From Moraxellaceae bacterium (GTDB lineage Bacteria; Pseudomonadota; Gammaproteobacteria; Pseudomonadales; Moraxellaceae): DNA of 64,000 nt. Location of the stretch: contig JAJFBF010000006.1 of the NCBI GenBank assembly GCA_020697295.1, forward strand, positions 20,819 to 84,818. The letters run 5' to 3'. Below the pieces are notes generated by a model. It did no database searches, was not told where the DNA came from, and saw only the letters and a list, made by a program, of their open reading frames with translations. Shown piece by piece: positions 27,211-35,941 of the stretch (position 1 is the stretch's first letter; the number at the start of each line of letters is the position of its first letter). A program made the translations under genes and the position numbers.

Positions 27211-28416
27211 TCAGGCCGCCTCATAAAGACGGCGATAGCGCTTCGCCACGGCTTGCCAGCTGTAGTGGCCGGCGATATGCCGGCGTCCGGCCTCCGCCAG
27301 CGTGGCGGCTTGAGCGGGGTCGGCCAGCAATTGCCGGATGGCATCGGCAAGCCCCGCCACATCGCGTGGCGGCACCATGAGGCCGGTGCGGCCATCCAGC
27401 ACGAGATCGCGTACCGCGGGAATATCGTGGGCCACCACCGGGCAGCCACTGCTCATGGCTTCCGCGGCCACGAGCCCGAGCCCCTCCTGGTCGCCCGAGG
27501 CAGCCACTACCGAAGGCATCACGAACAGCTGCGCCTCCTGGAAGAAACGGGGAATCTCCCGCGGCGGCCGCGCGCCCAGGAATTCCACCCGGCCGCCGAG
27601 GCCGAGCGCCAGGGCCTGCGCCTCCAGCTCGCCGCGCAGGGGGCCGTCACCGACAATGCGCAGGGACAGCGCCGGATACGCCCCCTGCAACCGGGCAAAG
27701 GCCTCCAGCAGATAGCTCACACCCTTCTTTTCAGCGAGCCGCCCCACGAACAGCAGGCCGGCGCGCGTCGCGGGCACGTCCGGTGGGCAGAACGCCCCGA
27801 TATCCACGCCCATCGACGCCACCACCACCCGCTCCGCGGGCATGCCAAGCGATACGGCCAGCTGCCGCATGTCCTCGCTGACCACGGCCAGGGCATCGGC
27901 TTCGCGCATGGTCCAGCGCAGCACGCGCCGGCCCAGGCCGCCCATGTCGGCATGCAGGTCGCCACCATGCGCGGTCAGCACCACGCGCAGCGGGCGCCAG
28001 AACAGGAGCTTCTTCAGGAGGACGGCCACCAGGCCCTGGGGAATGATCCAGTGCGCATGCACGACCCGGAGGTTGCCATCCAGCACCAGGCGGGCCGCCG
28101 CCAGCAGCAGGCCCAGCAGGTAAAAGGGGAGCACCAGCCACAGCCAGGGCGAAGCGCGCACGTTGGCCAGCATGCCGCCGCCGTAGGCCAGCGTCTCGAG
28201 GCGAGCCGGGGCATAGCGGAAGCGCCGGCAGCGCACGCCCTCCAGTACCTCGTCCGTGGCCAGGCCGGCGGCATGGGGAGCCAGCACCACCGACTCCCAG
28301 CCTTCGGCCCGCATGGCCTGGCAAAGGCGCAGCACGAAAGGCGGGGTGCTGTCCCCCGCGAATCGCGGAAATGTGGATGCCATCACCAATACGCGCGACT
28401 GCCCGGCTGCGCCCAT
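27211..28416 (-). CDS. GT4-family glycosyltransferase
   Basis: A 401-residue GT-B protein. FPRFAGDSTPPFVLRLC is the N-terminal signature, HAHWIIPQG and TAHGGDLH follow, LLFVGRLAEKKGVSYL opens the donor domain, and SGDQEGLGLVAAEAMSSGCP carries the E-x7-E motif. It resembles WcaL/EpsD-like enzymes of exopolysaccharide or O-antigen assembly. GAGGGGGAAGGG directly before ATG 28416 decides the start over the in-frame upstream ATG. It converges with the GT2 gene across an 18-base gap, and it is not obviously part of pilus function. Substrate unknown. Confidence 0.8.
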   Translation of the reverse strand: MGAAGQSRVLVMASTFPRFAGDSTPPFVLRLCQAMRAEGWESVVLAPHAAGLATDEVLEGVRCRRFRYAPARLETLAYGGGMLANVRASPWLWLVLPFYLLGLLLAAARLVLDGNLRVVHAHWIIPQGLVAVLLKKLLFWRPLRVVLTAHGGDLHADMGGLGRRVLRWTMREADALAVVSEDMRQLAVSLGMPAERVVVASMGVDIGAFCPPDVPATRAGLLFVGRLAEKKGVSYLLEAFARLQGAYPALSLRIVGDGPLRGELEAQALALGLGGRVEFLGARPPREIPRFFQEAQLFVMPSVVAASGDQEGLGLVAAEAMSSGCPVVAHDIPAVRDLVLDGRTGLMVPPRDVAGLADAIRQLLADPAQAATLAEAGRRHIAGHYSWQAVAKRYRRLYEAA

Positions 28417-28580
28417 GCCCTTCCCCCTCGAACCCGTTCCCGAACCCGGTCTTGAGCGCAGGAGGATGCCAGAAAGGGCTATCACATTCCCCTCTGATTC
28501 AACAATCCACCGTCTTGTCCGAACTGCCCGCCGGTATTAAGGTAAGACCCTGACCAATAAAAGAAGAATGCGGTAATTCT

Positions 28581-30299
28581 ATGTCGAACGGGGGCATCAC
28601 TCTGTCCGGCCTGGCCAAGCGCCTGGTCGAGGCCGGCCTGCTGCAGGAGCAGGTGGCGCAGCAAGCCATGCTGGGGGCCCAGAAGGATCAACAGCCGCTG
28701 ATCGGCTACCTGCTGGCGAACAAGGTTCTCAAACCCTCGGTCGCCGCCATGGTGGTCGCCCAGGAGTTTGGCGACTCCCTGTTCGACCTCGACGCCCTGG
28801 ACCCGGAAGCCATCCCCCAGGCCAATATCGACGAGAAGCTGCTCAAGAAGCACAACGTCCTGCCGATCTTCCGGCGCGGCAACCGCCTGTTCCTGGCCGT
28901 CAGCGATCCCAGCCGCCTCGACGCCATCGACGCCATCCGCTTCAACTCCGGCCTCAACGTCGAGACTGTGGTGGTCGAAGAGGACAAGCTCACCAAGCTC
29001 ATCGACAAGATCCTGGAAGGCAAGAGCGCCGCCAACATGGAAGGCCTCGACGAAGACCTCGAGGACATCGACATCAGCGGCGGCGACGAGGCCGGAGGCG
29101 CTGACGACGGCCCCACCGGCAACGCCGAGGACGACGCCCCCATCGTCCGCTACATCAACAAGATCCTGCTCGACGCCATCAAGGGCGGCGCCTCCGACTT
29201 GCACTTCGAGCCCTACGAGAAAGCCTACCGCATCCGCTTCCGCATCGACGGCGTGCTGCGCGAGGCCGCGAAGCCCCCGGTGGCCATGTCGGCCAAGATG
29301 GCGGCCCGCCTCAAGGTCATGTCGCAGATGGACATTTCCGAGCGCCGCCTCCCGCAGGACGGCCGTATCAAGCTGAAGCTGTCCAAGACCCGCGCCATCG
29401 ACTTCCGTGTCAACTCGCTGCCCACGCTGTTCGGCGAGAAGATCTGCTTGCGTATCCTCGATCCCTCCAGCGCCATGCTCGGCATCGACGCACTGGGCTA
29501 CGAGCCCGACCAGAAGCGCCTGTTCATGGAGGCGCTGGAAAAGCCGCAGGGCATGCTGCTCATCACCGGCCCCACCGGCTCCGGCAAGACCGTGTCGCTG
29601 TATACCGGCCTCAACATCCTCAACACGGAGGAGAACAACATCTCCACCGCCGAGGATCCGGTCGAAATCAACCTGGAAGGCATCAACCAGGTCAACGTGA
29701 ACGTGAAGGTCGGCCTGACCTTCGCGGCGGCCCTCAAGTCCTTCCTGCGCCAGGATCCGGACATCATCATGGTCGGCGAAATCCGTGACCTCGAAACCGC
29801 CGAGATTGCCGTCAAGGCGGCCCAGACCGGCCATATGGTGCTGTCTACCCTGCACACCAACTCCGCGCCGGAAACGCTAACCCGTTTGCGGAATATGGGC
29901 GTGCCCTCCTTCAATATTGCCACATCGGTTAATCTCGTGATCGCCCAGCGCCTGGCGCGCCGCCTCTGCAAGGAGTGCAAGCGCCCGGTGGACATCCCAA
30001 AACCGAGTCTGCTAGAAATGGGCTTCACCGAGGAAGACCTCGCCACCGGCTTCACCATCTACGAACCGGTCGGCTGCGAGCTCTGCCGCGAGGGCTACAA
30101 GGGACGACTCGGGGTCTACGAGGTCATGAAAGTGACGGCCGCGATTGCCCGCATCATCATGGAAGAAGGCAACTCGATCGTCATCGCCGACCAGGCAAAG
30201 AAGGAGGGCTACCCTGACCTCCGGCGCTCCGGCCTGGTGAAAGTCATGAGCGGGCTTACCAGCCTGCAAGAAATCAATCGCGTCACCAGCGTTGACTAA
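28581..30299 (+). CDS. pilB: type IV pilus extension ATPase PilB
   Basis: A 572-residue hexameric cytoplasmic ATPase that drives pilin polymerisation. The N-terminal GSPII_E/MshEN domain (residues 1-150) is followed by an acidic linker rich in Asp/Glu (150-187). The Walker A motif GPTGSGKT is at 330-337, the Asp box and Walker B (DPDIIMVGEIRD) follow, then His boxes. A tetracysteine zinc site CKEC...CELC lies near 470-505. A weak sigma-70-like promoter may sit at 28515-28543 (TTGTCC-N17-TAAGGT). pilC starts 25 bases downstream. The length is normal for PilB. Confidence 0.97.
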   Translation: MSNGGITLSGLAKRLVEAGLLQEQVAQQAMLGAQKDQQPLIGYLLANKVLKPSVAAMVVAQEFGDSLFDLDALDPEAIPQANIDEKLLKKHNVLPIFRRGNRLFLAVSDPSRLDAIDAIRFNSGLNVETVVVEEDKLTKLIDKILEGKSAANMEGLDEDLEDIDISGGDEAGGADDGPTGNAEDDAPIVRYINKILLDAIKGGASDLHFEPYEKAYRIRFRIDGVLREAAKPPVAMSAKMAARLKVMSQMDISERRLPQDGRIKLKLSKTRAIDFRVNSLPTLFGEKICLRILDPSSAMLGIDALGYEPDQKRLFMEALEKPQGMLLITGPTGSGKTVSLYTGLNILNTEENNISTAEDPVEINLEGINQVNVNVKVGLTFAAALKSFLRQDPDIIMVGEIRDLETAEIAVKAAQTGHMVLSTLHTNSAPETLTRLRNMGVPSFNIATSVNLVIAQRLARRLCKECKRPVDIPKPSLLEMGFTEEDLATGFTIYEPVGCELCREGYKGRLGVYEVMKVTAAIARIIMEEGNSIVIADQAKKEGYPDLRRSGLVKVMSGLTSLQEINRVTSVD

Positions 30300-30324
30300 C
30301 TAGACACCCAGAAGAAGAACAATT

Positions 30325-31548
30325 ATGGCCAGCAAAGCAGATCAGACACTGACCTTCACTTATGAAGGGACGGACCGACGCGGCCAGAAGGTCAAGGGTG
30401 AGGTCGTCAGCAAAAGCATGGCGCTTGCCAAAGCCCTGCTGCGCAAGCAGGGCATCAACGCCCAGAAAGTCTACAAGAAGCGCAATAACCCGCTGGCCGG
30501 TCTCAACAAGCAAAAGATCGGCGCCATGGATATCGCCATCTTCACGCGCCAGCTTGCCACCATGATGAAGGCCGGCGTGCCGCTCGTGCAGTCCTTTGAA
30601 ATCGTGGCTGACGGTCTCGACAATCCCTCCATGAAGGAAGTGGTGCTGGGCATCAAGTCCGATGTGGAAGGCGGTAACGGCCTCGCTGTCTCCTTGCGCA
30701 AGTATCCCGACCTCTTCGATGACCTGTTTTGCAGCCTGGTGAACTCGGGCGAGCAATCGGGTGCGCTTGAAACCATGCTTGACCGTGTCGCGGTCTACAA
30801 GGAAAAGAGCGAAGCGCTGAAGATGAAGATCAAGAAGGCGATGAAGTACCCAATCACCGTGGTGATCGTAGCGCTCATCGTGACCGTCATCCTGCTGCTC
30901 AAGGTGGTGCCGGTGTTCCAGGACCTGTTCGCCGGCTTCGGCGCCGAACTCCCCGCCTTCACGCAGATGGTCATCAACCTTTCCAAATGGATGCAGGCCT
31001 GGTGGTTCGTCTTTATCGGCGGCATCGTCGGCACGGTGGTCGGCCTCAAGGAACTCAAGAAGCGCAGCACGGGTTTCGCCAACTGGCTCGATCGCGTCAT
31101 CCTCAAGCTGCCCATCGTTGGCGACCTGGCCTACAAGTCTACAGTGGCGCGCTTCTGCCGCACCCTGGCGACGACCTTCGCCGCCGGCGTCCCTCTCATC
31201 GATGCACTGGTGGCCTGCGCCGGCGCCGCCGGCAACGTGGTCTACCGCGACGCCATCATGAAGATCCGCGACGACGTCGCCACCGGCCAGCAGCTCGGCT
31301 TTTCCATGCGCCAGGCCGGTATCTTCCCCTCCATGGCCCTGCAGATGGTGGCCATCGGTGAAGAGTCGGGCGCCCTCGACGCCATGCTCGAAAAGGTCGC
31401 CACCCACTTCGAGAACGAAGTGGACAATGCCGTCGACGGCCTCACCTCGATGATGGAGCCGCTGATCATGGCCGTCCTCGGCGTGCTCGTCGGCGGCCTC
31501 ATCGTCGCCATGTACCTCCCCATCTTCCAGCTCGGCTCCGTGGTCTGA
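30325..31548 (+). CDS. pilC: type IV pilus inner-membrane platform protein PilC
   Basis: A 407-residue GspF-family protein. Two repeats of the T2SSF domain (residues 70-195 and 272-397) each end in hydrophobic helices, and the duplicated motif LVNSGEQSGALETML / MVAIGEESGALDAML marks the repeats. It links PilB rotation to pilin insertion. The N-terminal segment FTYEGTDRRGQKVKGEV is the usual cytoplasmic start. Its stop overlaps the pilD start as TGATG. Confidence 0.97.
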   Translation: MASKADQTLTFTYEGTDRRGQKVKGEVVSKSMALAKALLRKQGINAQKVYKKRNNPLAGLNKQKIGAMDIAIFTRQLATMMKAGVPLVQSFEIVADGLDNPSMKEVVLGIKSDVEGGNGLAVSLRKYPDLFDDLFCSLVNSGEQSGALETMLDRVAVYKEKSEALKMKIKKAMKYPITVVIVALIVTVILLLKVVPVFQDLFAGFGAELPAFTQMVINLSKWMQAWWFVFIGGIVGTVVGLKELKKRSTGFANWLDRVILKLPIVGDLAYKSTVARFCRTLATTFAAGVPLIDALVACAGAAGNVVYRDAIMKIRDDVATGQQLGFSMRQAGIFPSMALQMVAIGEESGALDAMLEKVATHFENEVDNAVDGLTSMMEPLIMAVLGVLVGGLIVAMYLPIFQLGSVV

Positions 31549-32393
31549 TGCTCGAACTGCTGCAAAACAGCCCCCTGCTCGCAGGGGGTTATGTTTTTTT
31601 CGCGGGTCTTTGCGTCGGCAGCTTCCTCAACGTCGTCATCCACCGCCTGCCGCTCATGCTGGAGCGCCGCTGGCAGGAAGAGGCGGCGGAACTGCGCGGC
31701 GAGCCCCTGCCCGAGGCACCCCGCCTCAACCTCATGATGCCGCGCTCGCGCTGCCCACACTGCGGCCATCAGATCACGGCCCTGGAAAACATACCGGTCG
31801 TGAGCTGGCTGCTGCTGCGCGGTCGCTGCAGCGCCTGCAAGGCGCCCATCAGTCCCCGCTATCCCGCCGTGGAGCTCGCCACCGCCCTGCTCTCGCTGCT
31901 GGTCTACGGCGTCTTCGGTCCCGGCTTCGCCCTGCTGGCCGCCCTTGGCCTCACCTGGGCGCTGGTCGCGCTGACCCTGATTGATTTCGACACCCAGCTG
32001 CTGCCGGACGACATCACCCTGCCACTGCTGTGGGCGGGCCTGCTGCTGAACATCAGCGGCACGTTCGTCCCGTTGCAGTCCGCCGTCATTGGCGCCATGG
32101 CCGGCTATCTCTCGTTGTGGTCGGTGTACTGGCTGTTCAAGCTCGTCACCGGCCGCGAGGGCATGGGCTATGGCGACTTCAAGCTGATGGCGGCGCTGGG
32201 CGCCTGGCTGGGCTGGCAGATGCTGCCGGTGATCCTGCTGCTTTCCTCGGTGGTGGGCAGCCTGATCGGCCTCGGCTATCTGGCTGTTCGCCGCCAGAGC
32301 GCACCCTTCGCCTTCGGCCCCTACATCGCCATTGCCGGCCTGGTCGCGCTGCTCTGGGGGCAGCCGCTGCTGCGCTGGTACCTCGGAGTCTGA
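31548..32393 (+). CDS. pilD: prepilin peptidase/N-methyltransferase PilD
   Basis: A 281-residue polytopic aspartyl protease that cleaves prepilin leaders and methylates the new N-terminus. The cytoplasmic loop carries the two CxxC pairs CPHC and CSAC. The catalytic aspartates lie in LIDFDTQLLPDD and GMGYGDFKL. It is also needed for type II secretion pseudopilins where present. It is translated from an overlap with pilC, and a terminator-like hairpin lies just inside the coding sequence (31571-31600). Confidence 0.97.
   Translation: MLELLQNSPLLAGGYVFFAGLCVGSFLNVVIHRLPLMLERRWQEEAAELRGEPLPEAPRLNLMMPRSRCPHCGHQITALENIPVVSWLLLRGRCSACKAPISPRYPAVELATALLSLLVYGVFGPGFALLAALGLTWALVALTLIDFDTQLLPDDITLPLLWAGLLLNISGTFVPLQSAVIGAMAGYLSLWSVYWLFKLVTGREGMGYGDFKLMAALGAWLGWQMLPVILLLSSVVGSLIGLGYLAVRRQSAPFAFGPYIAIAGLVALLWGQPLLRWYLGV
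31571..31600 (+). terminator. terminator-like hairpin inside pilD 5' coding region
   Basis: CCCCCTG, loop CTCG, CAGGGGG (31571-31588) is followed by TTATG and seven T (31594-31600). It lies 23 bases after the pilD start codon. Translation through the TGATG overlap would probably suppress it; without ribosomes it could stop pilBC transcripts here. Function inferred from form only. Confidence 0.45.
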
Positions 32394-32401
32394 CCTTCTC
32401 C

Positions 32402-33007
32402 ATGCTCGTCATCGGCCTTACCGGCGGTATCGGCAGCGGCAAGACGCTGGCCACCGACCACTTCGAACGCCTCGGCATCACCGTGGTCGACGCCGACCGC
32501 GCCGCCCGCGTCGTGGTCGAGCCCGGGCAGCCCGCCCTGGCGGAAATCGCCGCCACCTTCGGCCCCGGGGTCATCCACCCCGACGGCACGCTCGACCGCG
32601 CCGCGTTGCGCCATATCGTGTTTGCCGACCCCGAACAGCGCCGGCGCCTGGAGGCCATCACGCATCCGCGCATTGCCGAAGAGATCCGCCGGCAACTCGC
32701 CGCCAGCACCTCCGCCTACACTATCCTGGTGTCACCTTTGCTGTTCGAAAGTGGCCAGTACCGCTTCGCGCAGCGCACCGTGCTGATCGACGCGCACGAA
32801 TCCCTGCAGCGCCACCGCGCCGCCACCCGGGACCATGTGAGCGAGAAGCAGATCGAGGCCATCATGGCCGCGCAGATGAGCCGGGAGGAGCGCCAGAAGC
32901 GCGCGGATGACATCCTCCTCAACGACGGCCATATCGAACACCTGCACGCCATGGTGGAAAAACTGCATCAGCGTTACCTGGAGCTGGCCCATGCAGCCAA
33001 AGACTGA
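32402..33007 (+). CDS. coaE: dephospho-CoA kinase
   Basis: A 201-residue P-loop kinase for the last step of coenzyme A synthesis. [17 protein letters not shown] is the N-terminal phosphate-binding loop, VVDADRAAR carries the conserved Asp pair, and SPLLFES and the DDILLNDG tail match the family. ATG 32402, 8 bases after pilD, gives the standard N-terminus although the frame is open further up. The pilD-coaE-yacG order is widely conserved in gammaproteobacteria. Confidence 0.96.
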   Translation: MLVIGLTGGIGSGKTLATDHFERLGITVVDADRAARVVVEPGQPALAEIAATFGPGVIHPDGTLDRAALRHIVFADPEQRRRLEAITHPRIAEEIRRQLAASTSAYTILVSPLLFESGQYRFAQRTVLIDAHESLQRHRAATRDHVSEKQIEAIMAAQMSREERQKRADDILLNDGHIEHLHAMVEKLHQRYLELAHAAKD

Positions 33008-33188
33008 ATCCCTTCCCGGCGTGAAGTGCCCGCACTGCGGCAAGGCCGTGCCCTGGACCGCGGCCTCGGCCTGGCGGCCTTTCTGCAGCGAGCGCTGCAA
33101 GCTCATCGACCTCGGCGCCTGGGCCAGCGAAAGCCATCGCATTCCCGGCGAGGCGCTGCCGCCCACTGACGAGGACGAGCGCGGCTAG
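32991..33188 (+). CDS. yacG: DNA gyrase inhibitor YacG
   Basis: A 65-residue zinc protein. The pair CPHC and the pair CSERC (with C-x3-C spacing) form the single zinc site, followed by [10 protein letters not shown], the family signature. YacG binds GyrB and limits supercoiling. ATG 32991 lies within the end of coaE (17-base overlap), which suggests translational coupling. Confidence 0.93.
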   Translation: MQPKTESLPGVKCPHCGKAVPWTAASAWRPFCSERCKLIDLGAWASESHRIPGEALPPTDEDERG

Positions 33189-33229
33189 CCACTACGGCCG
33201 GCGCCAGGCAAGCGCGGCACAATAGCCAT

Positions 33230-34159
33230 TTACAGTCCGCGAATACTCGCGATTCCCTGCGCGCCCGCTCGCCAGGCGGCCTCAAGGTCATCCGCCCTCA
33301 TGCCGCCGAGCGCATACACCGGCACACGGGCAACCGCCGCCAGGGCGGCAAAGGCGTCCCAGCCCATGCCCCGCACACCCGGATGCGAGGCCGTCTCGCG
33401 CACGGGCGACAAGGTCACGAAATCCACTCCCAGACGCTCTGCCTGCAGCAATTCGGCGCGGTTGTGTATCGAGGCGGCCAGCCAGCGCCCGTCCAGGACC
33501 GCCGGTCGAGCCTCCAGCGCGGCCAGCCGCGGCCAGGGCAGGTGCACCCCGTCCGCCGCCACCCGCCGCAACTGCGCGGGATCCCCGTGCAGCATCAGCA
33601 GCGCCCCGGCCTGGTGACAATGCTGCAGGAAAAGGCCCGCCAGGGCCTCATAGCGGTCCGTGGCGAGCTGCGGCGCCCGCAGCAACACCATGCCCGCCCC
33701 CTGCGCGAGCACGCGCGCCAGCCAGGCTTCGCCGGTCGTCTCGTCGATGTCGGGCGGAGTGATGCGGTATTGCGCCGGCAGCCGCGCCGCCGTGACGATG
33801 GGGCGGTTGGCGGCGGGATATTCGAAGCCCGGCAGTTCGGCCGGGGTGACCCAGCGCACGGCCTGCCCCTCGCGGCCATGGGCCTCGCCGGCAAAGGCGC
33901 CCACCTCCCATACCTCGAGGCAGACCGCCTTGTCCGGGTAGTCATGACTGATGCGGATGAGCGGACGAAAGGCCGTGGGCGTAATGCCCAGCTCCTCTTC
34001 AAGTTCCCGTGCCAGGGCGCGCTGAACCGGTTCGCCGTCCTCGACCTTGCCCCCGGGAAATTCCCAGAGTCCCCCCAGGTGCTTGTCGCGCGGACGCTGC
34101 GCGATGAGGATGCGGCCGTCACGACGGATCACGGCGGCCACTACCAGAATGCGTTTCAT
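33230..34159 (-). CDS. Nudix hydrolase (MutT) fused to thiamine-phosphate-synthase-like domain
   Basis: A 309-residue fusion. Residues 1-125 are a MutT domain with the Nudix box GGKVEDGEPVQRALARELEE, then EEL, expected to hydrolyse 8-oxo-dGTP. Residues 130-309 have the ThiE/TenI barrel (GVHLPW, SIHNRAELLQAERLGVDFV, then TLSPV), but the usual TKP-type phosphate site reads ASHP and the GQxD block is absent, so thiamine synthesis is doubtful. The same fusion lies beside argJ and yacG in Pseudomonas. AAGGAA ahead of ATG 34159 favours it over the ATG at 34180. Confidence 0.88.
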   Translation of the reverse strand: MKRILVVAAVIRRDGRILIAQRPRDKHLGGLWEFPGGKVEDGEPVQRALARELEEELGITPTAFRPLIRISHDYPDKAVCLEVWEVGAFAGEAHGREGQAVRWVTPAELPGFEYPAANRPIVTAARLPAQYRITPPDIDETTGEAWLARVLAQGAGMVLLRAPQLATDRYEALAGLFLQHCHQAGALLMLHGDPAQLRRVAADGVHLPWPRLAALEARPAVLDGRWLAASIHNRAELLQAERLGVDFVTLSPVRETASHPGVRGMGWDAFAALAAVARVPVYALGGMRADDLEAAWRAGAQGIASIRGL

Positions 34160-34212
34160 CTCGTTCGCTTCCTTCACCATGGATTCGTCATCGCTCCGCC
34201 GGCCGGCGCGCA

Positions 34213-34234
34213 GAAAAAAGCCCCTTGCGGGGCT
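34213..34234 (-). terminator. intrinsic terminator of argJ
   Basis: On the minus strand AGCCCC, a 4-base loop, and GGGGCT are followed by a run of T (complement of 34214-34219). It lies 26 bases beyond the argJ stop. Confidence 0.85.
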
Positions 34235-34259
34235 GGGCCTGCCGTCAGCGGCACCGCTG

Positions 34260-35480
34260 TCAGGAGCGGTAGTCGGCGTTGATCTTCACGTAGTCGTAGG
34301 AGAAGTCACAGGTGTAGACAGTGTCGCGCGCGCTGCCGCGCCCCAGGCACACCCGGATGGTGATTTCTTCCTGCTGCATCACGGCGGCGCCCTGCTCCTC
34401 CGTATAGGCCGGCGCGCGGCCACCGTTGTCGACGATGCACACGGCATTGAGATAGACGCGCACGCGGCTGACATCGAGCGCCGCCAGGCCGGCGTTGCCG
34501 ATGGCGGCCACGATGCGGCCCCAGTTGGGGTCGGAGGCAAAGAAGGCGGTTTTCACCAGCGGTGAATGCGCGATGCAGTAGGCGACGTCGCAGCACTCGT
34601 CCGTACTCGCGCCTTCCTCGACCTGCACCGTCATGAATTTGGTGGCGCCCTCGCCGTCACGGACGATGAGCTGCGCCAGACGGGCGAACACGCGCTGCAC
34701 GGCGCCCTCGAGCACCGCATAGTCGGCACTGTCGGCGGACGTGATGACGGCATTGCCGGCGGCGCCGGAGGCCATCAGCACGCAGGAATCGTTGGTGGAG
34801 GTGTCGCCATCGATGGTGATGCGGTTGAAGCTCTGGTTGACCGCACCTTTCAGCAGCTCATCCAGGACCGGCTGCGCGACGGCGGCGTCGGTAGCGACAT
34901 AGCCCAGCATGGTGGCCATATTGGGCCGGATCATGCCGGCGCCCTTGGAGATGCCGGTCACGGTGACCGTCATGCCGCCCACGACCACCTGCTCGGAGGC
35001 TCCCTTGGGGCGGGTATCGGTAGTCATGATGCCGGCGGCAGCGTCGGCCCAGGCATTAGCGTCAAGCCTGGCGAGCGCGGCCGGCAGGGCGGCGGCCAGC
35101 CGGTCCACCGGCAGATGCTCGCCGATCACGCCGGTGGAAAAAGGCAGCACGCGCGCCTCGGGCACGCCCATGAGCGCGGCCAGGGCGCGGCAGGTGGCCA
35201 CGGCGTTGTCCATGCCCACGCTGCCGGTGCCGGCATTGGCATTGCCGGTGTTGATGACCAGGTAGCGCGGTGTGGCGCGGGCGAGATGGTCGCGGCAGAG
35301 CAGGACGGGCGCGGCACAGTAGCTGTTCTGCGTGAACACGGCGCTCACGGTCGCGCCCTCGGCGATCTCGAACAGCGTCAGGTCACGACGGTTCTTGTAG
35401 CGGATGGCGGCTTCGGTGATGCCGATACGCACGCCCTGTACGGGGTGCATGACGGGCATGTCCAGGTTGCCAACGGCCAT
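34260..35480 (-). CDS. argJ: bifunctional glutamate N-acetyltransferase/ornithine acetyltransferase
   Basis: A 406-residue arginine-pathway enzyme that moves acetyl groups from N-acetylornithine to glutamate. It is made as a precursor that cuts itself before Thr190 in [12 protein letters not shown], and that Thr becomes the nucleophile. TGNANAGTG and GDTSTNDS are further family blocks. ATG 35480 follows AAGGAG at good spacing; the open frame further up is not used. It is flanked downstream by a terminator, and upstream by a probable terminator-ended leader RNA that may regulate it. Confidence 0.96.
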   Translation of the reverse strand: MAVGNLDMPVMHPVQGVRIGITEAAIRYKNRRDLTLFEIAEGATVSAVFTQNSYCAAPVLLCRDHLARATPRYLVINTGNANAGTGSVGMDNAVATCRALAALMGVPEARVLPFSTGVIGEHLPVDRLAAALPAALARLDANAWADAAAGIMTTDTRPKGASEQVVVGGMTVTVTGISKGAGMIRPNMATMLGYVATDAAVAQPVLDELLKGAVNQSFNRITIDGDTSTNDSCVLMASGAAGNAVITSADSADYAVLEGAVQRVFARLAQLIVRDGEGATKFMTVQVEEGASTDECCDVAYCIAHSPLVKTAFFASDPNWGRIVAAIGNAGLAALDVSRVRVYLNAVCIVDNGGRAPAYTEEQGAAVMQQEEITIRVCLGRGSARDTVYTCDFSYDYVKINADYRS

Positions 35481-35527
35481 GGAGGTCTCCTTGCTTGTAA
35501 AATGAAATACCAGTGTGGCGCGCCCGG

Positions 35528-35554
35528 AAAAAAGGAGAGGCGGCCCTCTCCTTT
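35528..35554 (-). terminator. intrinsic terminator between leader promoter and argJ
   Basis: A perfect 10-base-pair stem AAAGGAGAGG / CCTCTCCTTT with a 4-base loop is followed on the minus strand by six T (complement of 35528-35533). It lies 48 bases before the argJ start, so it would stop transcripts coming from the promoter at 35634-35662 unless overridden. Confidence 0.8.
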
Positions 35555-35627
35555 GCCGGATTCCGCTGCGTTCGTCCCGGTGCGGGAGTAGAACGAATAA
35601 TCGCGGGGTTTCTGGATGCCGGAATAG
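35528..35627 (-). ncRNA. candidate leader RNA or small RNA upstream of argJ
   Basis: About 100 bases lie between a good minus-strand promoter and an intrinsic terminator, with no credible coding sequence. The segment can fold: CGTTC near 35590 can pair with GAACG near 35570 around a CCCG/CGGG hairpin, and ATTCCG can pair with CGGAAT across it. The form suits an attenuator of argJ or an independent small RNA. I do not recognise a known riboswitch class. The rest of 35481-35941 shows no gene. Confidence 0.4.
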
Positions 35628-35633
35628 CGGCGA

Positions 35634-35662
35634 TGTATAGCATTTATACGGGGCGGCTTCAA
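35634..35662 (-). promoter_or_regulatory. probable sigma-70 promoter for argJ leader
   Basis: On the minus strand TTGAAG (complement of 35657-35662), a 17-base spacer, then TATACA (complement of 35634-35639), preceded by an extended -10 TGC. Transcription would begin near 35627. Confidence 0.55.
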
Positions 35663-35941
35663 AAGCCGGCGGGCCCCGGACGCCCGCGCTGCGCCCCTCC
35701 CGGTTGCCCACCGGAAACGGAACGGCACGCGGCCTCGCAGCAGACCGTGCGCGCCGACCACCCGCCGCCCCGACAGACCCGGCGGCCCCCGCAGCCGGCG
35801 CCGCGCGCCCGGCCTATGGTAGAATTCCGCCAGCCCGGTCCGCCCCACCGCCCCTTGATACACCCGGCCTTTTCCCGTGGCACCGAGGCAGCGCAGCGGC
35901 CGTTCGCGCCAGGCCTTGCACACCGACCCCAGAAAAAAAGA

